From: Pseudomonadota bacterium
Lineage (GTDB): Bacteria; Pseudomonadota; Gammaproteobacteria; Burkholderiales; Rhodocyclaceae
Length of the DNA: 64,000 bases
Assembly: GCA_018241685.1 (NCBI GenBank)
Contig: JAFEDJ010000011.1
Coordinates: 1-64,000, forward strand
Reading direction: 5' to 3'
Shown: in pieces, positions 16,072 to 24,333 of the stretch
How the letters are laid out: the number at the start of each line of letters is the position of its first letter
How positions within the stretch are numbered: position 1 is the first letter of the stretch
Program-made: the position numbers and the translations under genes
Notes under the pieces: model-generated
Told to the model about the DNA's origin: nothing
The model's input: the letters and a program-made list of their open reading frames with translations, nothing else
Databases searched by the model: none

Positions 16072-16857
16072 ATGTCAGACGATCTGAAAGGATGTTCATT
16101 CATTGTTGCCGATGCCAATTCGCTGATGCGATCGGTATTGACGACGATGCTGGCCCACGAGGGCGGGCGCGTCCTGGCGACCTTGCGCACGCCGACGGAG
16201 GCCCTCGCGGCGGTTGGGCGTCTCAAGCCCGACATTGCGATATTCGACCTGCTCCTGCTGGCGCCGTCGATGCCTGAAGCCCTTCGTTCCGTGATCGCCG
16301 ACAACCCGGAAACGGCCATCGTGATGATGGGCATGGACGATCAAAAGGCGGCGGCAAGAGAAGCGATGGACTGTGGGGTTCTCGGTTACATGCGCAAGCC
16401 GTTGAACGAAGCCAACCTACTGACTTCGCTCCTCCAAGTAAAGACCATCATGGCGTGCCGGAAGGACCTGCGGGCGCCCGCGACGGGGGAAGGGCCGCAG
16501 CACCGGGCGGTCATCATCGACCACGATGCGCTGGCGCGGGGCCTCTTGCGTGTGATCCTCGAAGACAACGGCTTCGAGGTGGTGGCCGAGGCGGGGTCCG
16601 GCTTCGAAGGGCTGATGGCCGTCGAGCGCCACGAGGCCGATTTCGTCTGTCTGGCCGTCGATCTGCCGGAGATCGATGGCTTGAATACCGTTGCGTGCCT
16701 GCGCGCGGTTCACCCCGATCTACCCGTTCTCATGGTTACCGCCCGGGCAGACCGGGAAACGGTCAGTGCGGCCATCCGCAGCGGCGTTCAGGACTACGTC
16801 CTCAAGCCGTTCGATGCAGAGCGGGTGATTGCCTCGATCAGGAAGCTTGTGGCCTGA
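16072..16857 (+). CDS. Tandem receiver-domain protein (REC-REC), second receiver lacking phospho-Asp
   Basis: 261-aa cytosolic response regulator made only of two CheY-like domains. REC1 (residues about 8-125) keeps the acceptor Asp (DIAIFDLLL) and the Lys (MRKPL). REC2 (about 145-260) has an acidic pocket residue (VIIDHD) and Lys (VLKPF). At the acceptor position of the FVCLAVDLPEIDG segment, four residues before Pro, it has Ala, so REC2 probably cannot be phosphorylated there. With no output domain it likely works by protein contact, perhaps with the neighbouring kinase or the diguanylate cyclase just downstream on the other strand. Confidence 0.85.
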   Translation: MSDDLKGCSFIVADANSLMRSVLTTMLAHEGGRVLATLRTPTEALAAVGRLKPDIAIFDLLLLAPSMPEALRSVIADNPETAIVMMGMDDQKAAAREAMDCGVLGYMRKPLNEANLLTSLLQVKTIMACRKDLRAPATGEGPQHRAVIIDHDALARGLLRVILEDNGFEVVAEAGSGFEGLMAVERHEADFVCLAVDLPEIDGLNTVACLRAVHPDLPVLMVTARADRETVSAAIRSGVQDYVLKPFDAERVIASIRKLVA

Positions 16858-16867
16858 CTGGGTTGCT

Positions 16868-18874
16868 TTACTCCTGTGGCACCAGACCGGCACCATCCTC
16901 CTTCGTTTTTTTGAACACAACGAAGCAGCCTTTGCCGGCCTCTTTGGCCTGATACATTGCGTCGTCGGCGCTCTTGACCAACTCAGCAGCATGCACCCCC
17001 GCCTCTGGAAAATTTGCGATTCCCACGGAGGCCCCGATTTTTACGGCACAACCGCGGATATCGTTCAGTCCAGCGATATCGGAGACGATCTGCTCCGCCA
17101 GCAGGGGAACGCTGTTCAAGGAACGGACATCCTCCAGCAGGACGAGAAATTCGTCGCCGCCGAGCCGGGCCAATGTGTCGCTTCCCCGGCGGACGCGTTT
17201 CCCGACACATCGGGCCACCTCCTGCAGGAGCAGGTCTCCGACCTCATGGCCGAACCGATCGTTCACTGCCTTGAAACCATCCAGGTCGAACAACATGACC
17301 GCTAAGGACGTTCCACTTCGTTTGGAGCGTTCCAGTGCATGCTCCAGGCGGTCCATGATCAGCGCCCGGTTCGCAAGCCCGGTGAGGGCGTCGTGAAAGG
17401 CCAGATGGCGTAGGCGCTTCTCGTTCTGGTAGCGATCCGTGACGTTCGTGAATATGCCTACGTAGCGCGTTCCCATCCCTTCGCCGGAGATAGCATTGAT
17501 GGTCAGGCGCTCCAGATAGACATCGCCATTCTTATGCCGATTCCACAACTCTCCACTCCAGTGTCCGTTGTTGAGCAGGTTCTGCCATAGGCGCCGATAG
17601 AATTGGGGGCCTTGGCGATCCGACTTCAGCATGTGTGGTGTGTTGCCGATGACTTCCTTCGCGGTATAGCCCGTAATGGCTTCAAAGGCGGGATTGACTG
17701 CCAGGATCACGCAGCGGCTGTCGGTGACTATCGCCCCTTCGCTGGTATTCTCGACAATGCTCGCGGCGAGCCGTATCTTTTCGGTGCGCTCTTCGACTTG
17801 CCGCTCCAGGCTCGATGTCAACTGGTGCATCTCGTTCTGGCTCGTCTTGAGTTGCGTGGCCAGTCGCTCTATTTCCCGCCTGTCGCGTTTGCGACGCGCC
17901 CGGCTCTCCAGGGTGAGATGAACGGCAAGAAGCAGCGAACTCAGCGGGATGAGAAGCAGGAAGCCGTTATTCAGTGACCGTTCGAGCAATGTGTCGGGGG
18001 GGGCGTCGGACGACACGTCCGCGATGATGAGGAAGGGGAGTTGGTCCAGTTTGCGGGCAAGAGTCAGGCGCATGGGGCCTTCCTTGCTTAAAGGCGCGAA
18101 GAATACCTTCTGGCTCACCGACGATTCGATGAACTCGCGCAGTTCCGGCGAGATGTGCGCGTCGCCCACCTGCCCAATAGGGAGGCCGCTGGCCGGATGG
18201 CGTGCAATGAGGGCACCCGAGGATTTGTCTCTAAGGACCGCAGAGCCACGTTCGCCCAAGTTCTGGTTTGAAAGGAGCTTTTCGAGATGGCTCAGAGGAA
18301 TTCCGATGGACACCACGCCTCCAAAGTTACCGTCGGGGCGATCATATCTGCGAAGAAACGCGAGTACCCATCTCTTGGAAATCTGGTCCATATAAGGAGA
18401 TGTGATCACCGTGGCACCACCACCTGTCTGCGAACGCACGCTCGAGAGGATGGAAGCGGCGATGTAAGCAGGACTTGCCTGAAGTCCTGTCCCGCTGCCC
18501 CAGCGGATCATGCCTTCTGCGTCGGTGATGTGAATACTGTCCAGTTCGGGCTGGCGCTCCAAGTAAGCTTGGATAAGGGGCGACAGCGTCTCGGCGTTCA
18601 GACCCGGGGATGTACCCATCAGCGCAAGCCGCGCGACGATTGAATCCAGACTCAGGTCAACCATCCGTGCGGCGGACGAAATGCTTGCATCGATGGCGCG
18701 CACGGCGTTATCGGCTATTTGTTCACTGTGGGCCCAATGGCGCCTGGTGCTTTCCTCTGCAATATCCTTGGAAAGAAAGAGGGTGCCGGGCAAGAGCGGT
18801 AGCAGAATGAGAGCAAGGAGCAGCCCGAACGGCCCCATTTTGTGCCGTAGCATCGAGAGATTCTGCGCGGTCAA
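16868..18874 (-). CDS. Diguanylate cyclase: dCache-PAS-GGDEF membrane protein
   Basis: 668-aa inner-membrane sensor that makes the second messenger c-di-GMP. TM1 (residues about 13-35) and TM2 (about 300-320) flank a periplasmic dCache-like ligand domain. A coiled coil, a PAS/PAC domain (about 365-490, ending YVGIFTNVTDRYQ) and a GGDEF domain follow. The active-site loop is intact (LARLGGDEFLVLLEDV). A product-inhibition I-site RxxD (RGSD) lies five residues upstream, so feedback control is expected. Upstream of its start is a strong hairpin (18887-18921). It belongs to the minus-strand signalling cluster with the hemerythrin-LuxR gene. Confidence 0.92.
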   Translation of the reverse strand: MTAQNLSMLRHKMGPFGLLLALILLPLLPGTLFLSKDIAEESTRRHWAHSEQIADNAVRAIDASISSAARMVDLSLDSIVARLALMGTSPGLNAETLSPLIQAYLERQPELDSIHITDAEGMIRWGSGTGLQASPAYIAASILSSVRSQTGGGATVITSPYMDQISKRWVLAFLRRYDRPDGNFGGVVSIGIPLSHLEKLLSNQNLGERGSAVLRDKSSGALIARHPASGLPIGQVGDAHISPELREFIESSVSQKVFFAPLSKEGPMRLTLARKLDQLPFLIIADVSSDAPPDTLLERSLNNGFLLLIPLSSLLLAVHLTLESRARRKRDRREIERLATQLKTSQNEMHQLTSSLERQVEERTEKIRLAASIVENTSEGAIVTDSRCVILAVNPAFEAITGYTAKEVIGNTPHMLKSDRQGPQFYRRLWQNLLNNGHWSGELWNRHKNGDVYLERLTINAISGEGMGTRYVGIFTNVTDRYQNEKRLRHLAFHDALTGLANRALIMDRLEHALERSKRSGTSLAVMLFDLDGFKAVNDRFGHEVGDLLLQEVARCVGKRVRRGSDTLARLGGDEFLVLLEDVRSLNSVPLLAEQIVSDIAGLNDIRGCAVKIGASVGIANFPEAGVHAAELVKSADDAMYQAKEAGKGCFVVFKKTKEDGAGLVPQE

Positions 18875-18886
18875 GCGACGACTTCC

Positions 18887-18921
18887 GGCGATTTGGATTC
18901 CGCCACTGAATCCAAATCGCC
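18887..18921. terminator. Perfect 14-bp stem hairpin between regulator and cyclase genes
   Basis: GGCGATTTGGATTC (18887-18900), a 7-nt loop and the exact reverse complement (18908-18921) form a strong hairpin. It sits 12 bp upstream of the diguanylate cyclase start and downstream of the hemerythrin-LuxR gene, both minus strand. There is no clear U-tract, so it could be an mRNA stabiliser, attenuator or protein-binding site as easily as a terminator. Confidence 0.45.
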
Positions 18922-18972
18922 AGGCGTGAAATCAGTGCCGGAGGTCATGGCCGCTGAATTGGCAACAAGGGT

Positions 18973-20211
18973 TCATGGCGAGCACCTTGATACACTATTG
19001 GCATTAAGAATGTCTTTTGATGAACCAATCAATTCGGATATTGCCGATGAGAGCTCGCCGAAGTCGAGAGGCCACGCCACAGTCCTATCTATGATGTCTG
19101 CACGGTGTGATCTGCTGTCGGTATCGCCCGTGGCAAATAGAATCTTGCAGGACCATATGTCTTTCAATTCAAGGATCTGCTCGAGCAGATCGTCGGCTCC
19201 CCGTATGGCTTCAGCGCTGACGATCATGATGTCTGCCGGCCCGTCTTTGCGTATGGCCTGGATGCCTTGCAGACTATCCACGCCATATGCCCGATAGCCG
19301 AGTACTTCGAGACCCGCCACGATCGCCTCCCGTGCCAATGTCACCGGCTCGATAACAAGGAGGCGGGGCGAACGGTTTTTCGGAGAGTTCCTGCTCTGCC
19401 GATGGGTGACAGCAGTGCCATTGGCATCTGATGAAGCGCAATTTCGGGTCAAGTCTACGCAGCGCGCCAGATCCAGTACCGATGAGACGTTCATCTTCCT
19501 GAAGATCTGAGTCCGATGGGTCTTGACCGTATTAATGGTTGTACCAAGTTGCTCGGCTATCTGCTTGTTCTTGTTCCCGAGCACGATCAAATGGCAGACG
19601 TCTTTTTGGCGGGGCGTCAGTGTATTCAGGCGCGCATGTATATCGGCTATATCCACATCGGCCTTAAGGATGTTGGAGCCTGAAAAATTGAGTTTTGTCG
19701 GTCTGTGGTGAAATACGAATTCGTCCAATATCTGGACAAGTTCTCCATCGAACACGATTTCGGCCTTTTCCGCTTCCCGCAATTCCTCTGTCAGGGGAAG
19801 GTCATATTCCGTGGAATGGCCACCGAGCCACTCCGACACCACGCGTCTCAGCTGCGAGGCAGTGGCAATCGGGTCGGTACTGTCCCCTTCTTTTGTGATA
19901 TGGCTCAGCCTTCTCAGAATATCGCTATGGGCCTGTTTATGGAGCTCGATATGGCGCTGACAGACCGGTGTCATCGGGAGCAGCGTCATCAAGCTCTCCT
20001 CGTAGATGGCGTGGCCAACCAGAAACGCCATCAACTCGCCTGCCATACCGGCAAGTATACTGACGCAGGGCTGGCAGGATTGTTGTGACCAGCACTCTGA
20101 GTGGCAGGGGCCTCCTTCTTTAGGACAGAAGGAGTTCAATCTATCGGCAAGGACCATAAGCAATGAGTGCTGGTGATCGATCTCGAAGTGCCCGGTAAGG
20201 AAAACAGTCAT
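18973..20211 (-). CDS. Hemerythrin-like / LuxR HTH / pseudo-receiver fusion regulator
   Basis: 412-aa cytosolic regulator with an unusual domain order. The N-terminal hemerythrin-like helix bundle (about 1-145) has the full diiron ligand set by pattern: H15, H67/E71 (HxxxE), H87/H91 (HxxxH), H132/D137 (HxxxxD). It also has a Cys cluster (C29, C36, C40, C46, C49, C84). A LuxR-type HTH follows (about 205-262: LTPRQKDVCHLIVLGNKNKQIAEQ...TVKTHRTQIFRKM). The C-terminal CheY-like domain lacks the acceptor Asp (Ser in IMIVSAEA) and the Lys (Trp in VAWPLDF). It is inferred to be a transcription factor sensing O2, NO or redox. Targets are unknown; the adjacent cyclase is a candidate. Confidence 0.85.
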   Translation of the reverse strand: MTVFLTGHFEIDHQHSLLMVLADRLNSFCPKEGGPCHSECWSQQSCQPCVSILAGMAGELMAFLVGHAIYEESLMTLLPMTPVCQRHIELHKQAHSDILRRLSHITKEGDSTDPIATASQLRRVVSEWLGGHSTEYDLPLTEELREAEKAEIVFDGELVQILDEFVFHHRPTKLNFSGSNILKADVDIADIHARLNTLTPRQKDVCHLIVLGNKNKQIAEQLGTTINTVKTHRTQIFRKMNVSSVLDLARCVDLTRNCASSDANGTAVTHRQSRNSPKNRSPRLLVIEPVTLAREAIVAGLEVLGYRAYGVDSLQGIQAIRKDGPADIMIVSAEAIRGADDLLEQILELKDIWSCKILFATGDTDSRSHRADIIDRTVAWPLDFGELSSAISELIGSSKDILNANSVSRCSP

Positions 20212-20513
20212 CTAATACCCGCGTGCAATGCCTTTGTCCGCATTCGAAATGAAAGAATCGATATATTGTCGCAGATAAGATCCATCCGCTCACTCACCCC
20301 AAGGGGTGAGGCCTGCGGAGTAAATGCACCTTCTCGAGTCCGTTTGAGACAAAGAAGTGCGATTGGAAAATCCTGCAAATAGAGGGGGTTTTTGAGGGCG
20401 AAAAGGTGGCCTTGGGCCACTTCCGTGCGCATCGCCCTCCTTGCAAGCCGTCACACACGCATCACGGCCGCGTACTACGCTGATAGCTCGATCCCATTAT
20501 CGAGGAGTTGAGC
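20212..20513. other. Intergenic region, no gene seen
   Basis: About 300 bp upstream of both the hemerythrin-LuxR gene (minus) and the helical protein gene (plus). No ORF, hairpin terminator or recognised operator was found. It should contain both divergent promoters. Confidence 0.4.
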
Positions 20514-20930
20514 ATGAGCCTTTTTGACAAAGCCAAGGAGTTGGCCCAGAACCTGACCGACAAGGTGTCGGACGCCGGAACCGCCATTGCCCACGGCGCG
20601 GAAGAGCTGGCTTCGAGTGTGAACGCCGAAGCGAAGGAGGTTGCCGAGGCTGCTTCGAAGCGCATCGAGTCCCTTTCAGATGCTGCCAAGGAACTGGCCG
20701 ACGACGCTCTGGAAGCCGGTAAATCCGCCGTATCGTCCGCCGCTGAGCTCGCCGGCTCCGTTGCCGACCGCGCCAAGGCAGCGGGTCAGCAAGTTGTCGA
20801 TGCGTCGAGCGAACTGGTGAGCAACGCGCGGCAGCGGGTGCTGGGGGCGGATGAGGATAAGGCTGAGCCGCAGTCGGGGTCGGAGTCCGCCGAGGACAAG
20901 GAGCCGGGGCAGAAGGATTCTTCGGTCTGA
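20514..20930 (+). CDS. Ala/Glu/Lys-rich amphipathic helical protein
   Basis: 138-aa soluble protein almost entirely of low-complexity amphipathic helix. It is rich in Ala, Ser, Glu, Lys and Asp, with recurring patterns such as AxELAxSV, AKEVAEAASKR and AKELADDALEAGKSA, and ends in a very acidic tail. It has no Cys or Trp. The pattern resembles LEA-like, apolipophorin-like or phasin-like stress and surface-coating proteins, but none is a firm match. Start at ATG 20514 is fixed by GAGGAG six nt upstream. It stands alone. Confidence 0.6.
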   Translation: MSLFDKAKELAQNLTDKVSDAGTAIAHGAEELASSVNAEAKEVAEAASKRIESLSDAAKELADDALEAGKSAVSSAAELAGSVADRAKAAGQQVVDASSELVSNARQRVLGADEDKAEPQSGSESAEDKEPGQKDSSV

Positions 20931-21044
20931 GTGGTTGTGGGGGCTGGCCGCGCTGCTGCGGCGGCAGCGCGGTCGGCACACAGTCATCCCTCGGTCTTGC
21001 TTCTCTCTATCCGTCCGGCGGTGTCCGGGACGGCGCTATTCTCT

Positions 21045-22241
21045 TTACCCGCCCACAACATCTACTGCAGCCACACCAATCAGCTCGACACCAGGCGTGA
21101 CCGTCGGGCCTGCTAAAGCCAGATCGGCGGTGATGCTGCCCTGAATGTCGTGGATGACCGCTGGGAGGACCTTGGCGAGGGCGTCCACGGTGGCCGAGGC
21201 GGTGGAGTCGACGGCGGAGAGGTAGCTACGGGCGTTGCTGGCCGCGGTATTGCCGGCGTACAGCGCGCTGGCTTGGGTGTCGGCGGAGAGGATGGACGTG
21301 AACAGCGTTGCGGTGACGAGCTTGTCTGTGAGCAGGGTTTTGTCCTGGCCGGTTGCGCCCTGGAGAATGCTCAAGGCGGCGCCGGCGGGGGACACTGCGC
21401 CGGCGTTGATGAGGCCAACCCAGTAGTCGCGGCCGGGGATATCGGGTGAGCGGCCGAACAGCTGCTCGTAGATCTGCGTGACGACTTGCGTGGTGTCGCC
21501 GTTGCCATACAGCGCCAGGGATTCGGCCGAGTTGCCGAAGGCGTTGATGATGCTGCTCAGGTTGCCGCCGCTGAGGGCCAGCTGTCCGATCCAGTAGCCT
21601 TCGCCGGCGGCATCGGCCGGGCGGCCGTAGTAGGCGAGGTAGGCTTCCTGCACGAGGTTGGCCAGCGGGTTTTCAGAGGCAATGGGGTTGGGGCCGGCGT
21701 TGCCGGCATTGCCGGTGGCTTGCGTCTTGAGGTTGAGCGCGACGGTGCCGAGCGCGGCACTGGAGGTATTCAGGTAATCGCCGGGATTGGTGATGGCCGA
21801 TGCGCCTGCTCCGATGAGTTCGGCATTGAGGTGCGAGGCTTCGAGGGTGGGGGCGTTGGAGGCCCGGCTGTCGTAGAGGGCTTGAACGAAGGATTCGGTG
21901 ATGGCGTTGCCCTGCTGGTCAAGGGTGTTGGTGCCGTTGGGAATCTCCGAGACCTGGACATTGTATTTTTCGGCCCAGCTGATCAGTGCGCTGGGCGTAA
22001 AGAGTCCTTCCTTGACGCCCAGGCTCCCCATGATGAGGGACATGGTGCCCAGCTTGCGGGCCGGATCGACGCCGGTTCCGCCGTTGGCCAGGCCCATGAT
22101 GTTCGCCCACTGGGTCACGTCGCTGAGCACACTCGTGGCGTCGCTCGTTTCCACTTGCCAGAGCGAGCTGTTGTCCGGGAAATAGTAGTCGGTCAAGGAG
22201 CCGTCGTTATTGAGGGTGGCGCCGGTCGTGAAGGTAGTCAT
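21045..22241 (-). CDS. DUF4214 domain-containing protein
   Basis: 398-aa acidic, Gly/Ala/Asn-rich protein with no Cys and no classical signal peptide. The N-terminal ~130 aa are of unknown fold. The second half carries two DUF4214 repeats, recognisable by AYLAYYGRPADAAGEGYW and IYEQLFGRSPDIPGRDYWVG. DUF4214 is common in large secreted or surface proteins exported by type I systems. The C-terminus ends in a hydrophobic, Val/Gly-rich stretch (GVELIGVAAVDVVGG), compatible with a type I secretion end but not diagnostic. It lies downstream of a LuxR solo on the same strand and could be its target. Confidence 0.75.
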   Translation of the reverse strand: MTTFTTGATLNNDGSLTDYYFPDNSSLWQVETSDATSVLSDVTQWANIMGLANGGTGVDPARKLGTMSLIMGSLGVKEGLFTPSALISWAEKYNVQVSEIPNGTNTLDQQGNAITESFVQALYDSRASNAPTLEASHLNAELIGAGASAITNPGDYLNTSSAALGTVALNLKTQATGNAGNAGPNPIASENPLANLVQEAYLAYYGRPADAAGEGYWIGQLALSGGNLSSIINAFGNSAESLALYGNGDTTQVVTQIYEQLFGRSPDIPGRDYWVGLINAGAVSPAGAALSILQGATGQDKTLLTDKLVTATLFTSILSADTQASALYAGNTAASNARSYLSAVDSTASATVDALAKVLPAVIHDIQGSITADLALAGPTVTPGVELIGVAAVDVVGG

Positions 22242-22313
22242 GGAAACCCTGGATGGATAGCGATGTTTGGACGTCTGCCTCTATTTCAGAGGATTCTCGG
22301 TATGGCGGGTACT

Positions 22314-22332
22314 ACAAGAACTTATAGCTTGT
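22314..22332. promoter_or_regulatory. Imperfect dyad upstream of DUF4214 gene (possible regulator site)
   Basis: ACAAG-N9-CTTGT lies about 75 bp upstream of the DUF4214 start and just after the LuxR solo gene. Its length is that of a lux-box-like operator, but the sequence does not match a known consensus. Assignment is speculative. Confidence 0.25.
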
Positions 22333-22348
22333 GAAACTTTCCGCAGGC

Positions 22349-23110
22349 TTAGGGGGTAATGATCCCCAAGGCCAGGGCACGCGCGACGGTCTGGCTGCGG
22401 GTGTTGGTCTGGAGTTTCTTGCCGGCGTTGGTGATATGAAAAACGACGGTGTTCTCCGACACGCCGAGGATCCGGGATATTTCCCAGGAGGTCTTCCCGG
22501 ACGAAACCCAGGTCAAGCATTCCTTTTCTCGCCGGGTCAGGGCCGGACGGTCGTTCGAGGGGATCTGCGGCAGCCCCAGCCGGGTGACCGCCTCGTGGAT
22601 GTGGGCGAGGAGCATGTAGCCCTGGCCCAATTGCGCGACGATGTTCCTTTGATCCGCTTCGCCCTGGCTCTGGGTGGTGATGCTGAAGATGGCGAGTTCG
22701 CCGCTCTTGCCGATGACCGAGAAGGTTGCGCCGGATACGAGCCCGTGTTCGTGCGCTTCGTCGAACATCCTGCTTATATTCTTGTCGTCCGTTTTTTCCT
22801 GTTGGTGCCAGACGACGGGGAGAATGGAGCGTGAGCAGTGCTGCACCAGCGGATCGATCTCGATGTAGTTCTGTGACTGGTAGCGCTCGAACCATGATTC
22901 CGGATAGCTGGATATCACGCCGCCGTGTTTCTGCTCGGTGCCGTCAAAGGTGAAGCGGGCACGCTCGCCGTTGGGCTTGATGGGCGCGTGGGCGCCGTAG
23001 TGAAACGATGAGAAGCCAAGGCTGTACACCGTGTCGTTGATCGCGGCGCCGAGTGCTGCGACAGATCCTGCGTTCAGGATTTGTTCAAAGGGATACAGCA
23101 GATGGCTCAT
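22349..23110 (-). CDS. LuxR-type autoinducer-binding regulator (LuxR solo)
   Basis: 253-aa quorum-sensing type regulator. The N-terminal autoinducer domain keeps the acyl-homoserine-lactone pocket pattern: W and Y in SWFERYQSQNYIEIDPL, the Asp-Pro pair, PVVW and a Gly in VSGATFSV. The C-terminal LuxR HTH (residues about 185-245) reads LTRREKECLTWVSSGKTSWEISRILGVSENTVVFH. No luxI synthase gene is in the window, so it is a solo that may sense exogenous or non-cognate signal. It neighbours the DUF4214 gene downstream and the AraC regulator divergently. Confidence 0.88.
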   Translation of the reverse strand: MSHLLYPFEQILNAGSVAALGAAINDTVYSLGFSSFHYGAHAPIKPNGERARFTFDGTEQKHGGVISSYPESWFERYQSQNYIEIDPLVQHCSRSILPVVWHQQEKTDDKNISRMFDEAHEHGLVSGATFSVIGKSGELAIFSITTQSQGEADQRNIVAQLGQGYMLLAHIHEAVTRLGLPQIPSNDRPALTRREKECLTWVSSGKTSWEISRILGVSENTVVFHITNAGKKLQTNTRSQTVARALALGIITP

Positions 23111-23350
23111 CCAGGCGCGCTCCAGGTTCCGTGGCGCGCAGCATTCTAATTTATGTAGCTTTCGGCAGTTTGTCGTATGTCATGGCTTTCGCCGTGGGCA
23201 GGCCGTGGGTGAGAGGGCGCTGTTGACCGGCAAAGACCCTATCGCGGTAGCAGTTTTTTAAACGGGTGCATGGACATATCCTTGCAATGTGTCGATAGCG
23301 CTTCGGCGATTATCCGTTTTTGCTTTTTGCCTCCTTCCAACGAGTCCGCC

Positions 23351-24241
23351 ATGGGTTCCTTGATTTCTCCGCAAGACTTGCCGACCTGGGTGCCGGGGCG
23401 GGTGTTGTCGGCCAGCGATGGGCTGGGGTGGAAGGACGTCGGCCATAGGTCCTACCTGTATACCGGGCTCGATGTGGCGATTCCGCCGATGGATCATTTC
23501 ATGGTGGTCCGTTATCGCACCGGGCAGACGCCGATGGATCGGCGGGTGGAGGGGCGATGGACGCGTCGGCAGTGCGCGCCGGGAGAGTTCTCCCTGCTGA
23601 CCCGTTCGGAGCCGTCCCATTGGCATTGGACGGAGTGCATCGAGGTGTCCCACACCTATCTGTCGGATGTGTTGATGCAGCGGGTGGCGGGGGACATCAC
23701 CGAGCGGGCGGTGGCGGACATCCGGTTGCACGATGTGCTGCAGGCGCGGGACCCGGTGGTGATGAGCATCGTCGATGCGATCGCCGCGGAGGCGGAGCGA
23801 AAGGGCTTGGGCGGTAGCCTGTACGTGGAGGCGCTGTCGATCCAGTTGGCGGTGCATCTGTTCCGCCATTACGCGTGCATTCAGTTTCGTGACGAGGTGC
23901 CGGCGGGGCCGTTGTCGCCGGCGCGCATGCGGCGCCTGAACGAATTTCTGGATTCCCACCTGCAGGACGGCATTTCCATCGAGCAGATGGCGGCGACGCT
24001 GGGCCTGGGGGTGTGGACCTTCTCGAAGCACTTCCGCGCGACGACGGGCGCTTCGCCTTATGACTACGTGACGCGGCGGCGTCTGGAACGGGCGGTGCGC
24101 CTGCTCACGGCGGGGGAGCTGGCGATCAAGGAGGTGGCCGTCGATTGCGGTTTCTCCGACCAGGCCCACCTGACGCGGGTGATGCGGGCACGGATGGGAA
24201 CGACGCCGGCGCGCATGCGCAAAGAGGGCGGCGGCGCATAA
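23351..24241 (+). CDS. AraC family transcriptional regulator
   Basis: About 296-aa regulator with an N-terminal ligand/dimer domain in the AraC-binding-domain-like style (PGRVLSASDGLGWKDV...PPMDHFMVVRYRTG) and a C-terminal double HTH (residues about 195-290: IEQMAATLGLGVWTFSKHFRATTGASPYDYVTRRRLERA, then IKEVAVDCGFSDQAHLTRVMRARMGTTPARMR). ATG at 23351 gives the family's usual N-terminus; an in-frame ATG at 23270 is possible. It is convergent with the hydrolase-BVMO operon and is a plausible regulator of it. Confidence 0.85.
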   Translation: MGSLISPQDLPTWVPGRVLSASDGLGWKDVGHRSYLYTGLDVAIPPMDHFMVVRYRTGQTPMDRRVEGRWTRRQCAPGEFSLLTRSEPSHWHWTECIEVSHTYLSDVLMQRVAGDITERAVADIRLHDVLQARDPVVMSIVDAIAAEAERKGLGGSLYVEALSIQLAVHLFRHYACIQFRDEVPAGPLSPARMRRLNEFLDSHLQDGISIEQMAATLGLGVWTFSKHFRATTGASPYDYVTRRRLERAVRLLTAGELAIKEVAVDCGFSDQAHLTRVMRARMGTTPARMRKEGGGA

Positions 24242-24333
24242 AAAGGGGCGCAACGGCAATGCCGATGCGCCCGAAAGGCGCGTCCTGAAGAGAGGGGCGC
24301 CTGCACTTGCAGCCGGTCAGGGCCGCCTGGGCA

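Noticed and set aside
19017..19032. FNR-like TTGAT-N6-ATCAA sequence
   Set aside because: The spacing is 6 instead of 4 and it lies inside the coding end of the hemerythrin-LuxR gene.
22349..24241. A luxI-type autoinducer synthase near the LuxR solo
   Set aside because: No ORF in the neighbourhood resembles an AHL synthase; the flanking genes are DUF4214 and AraC types.
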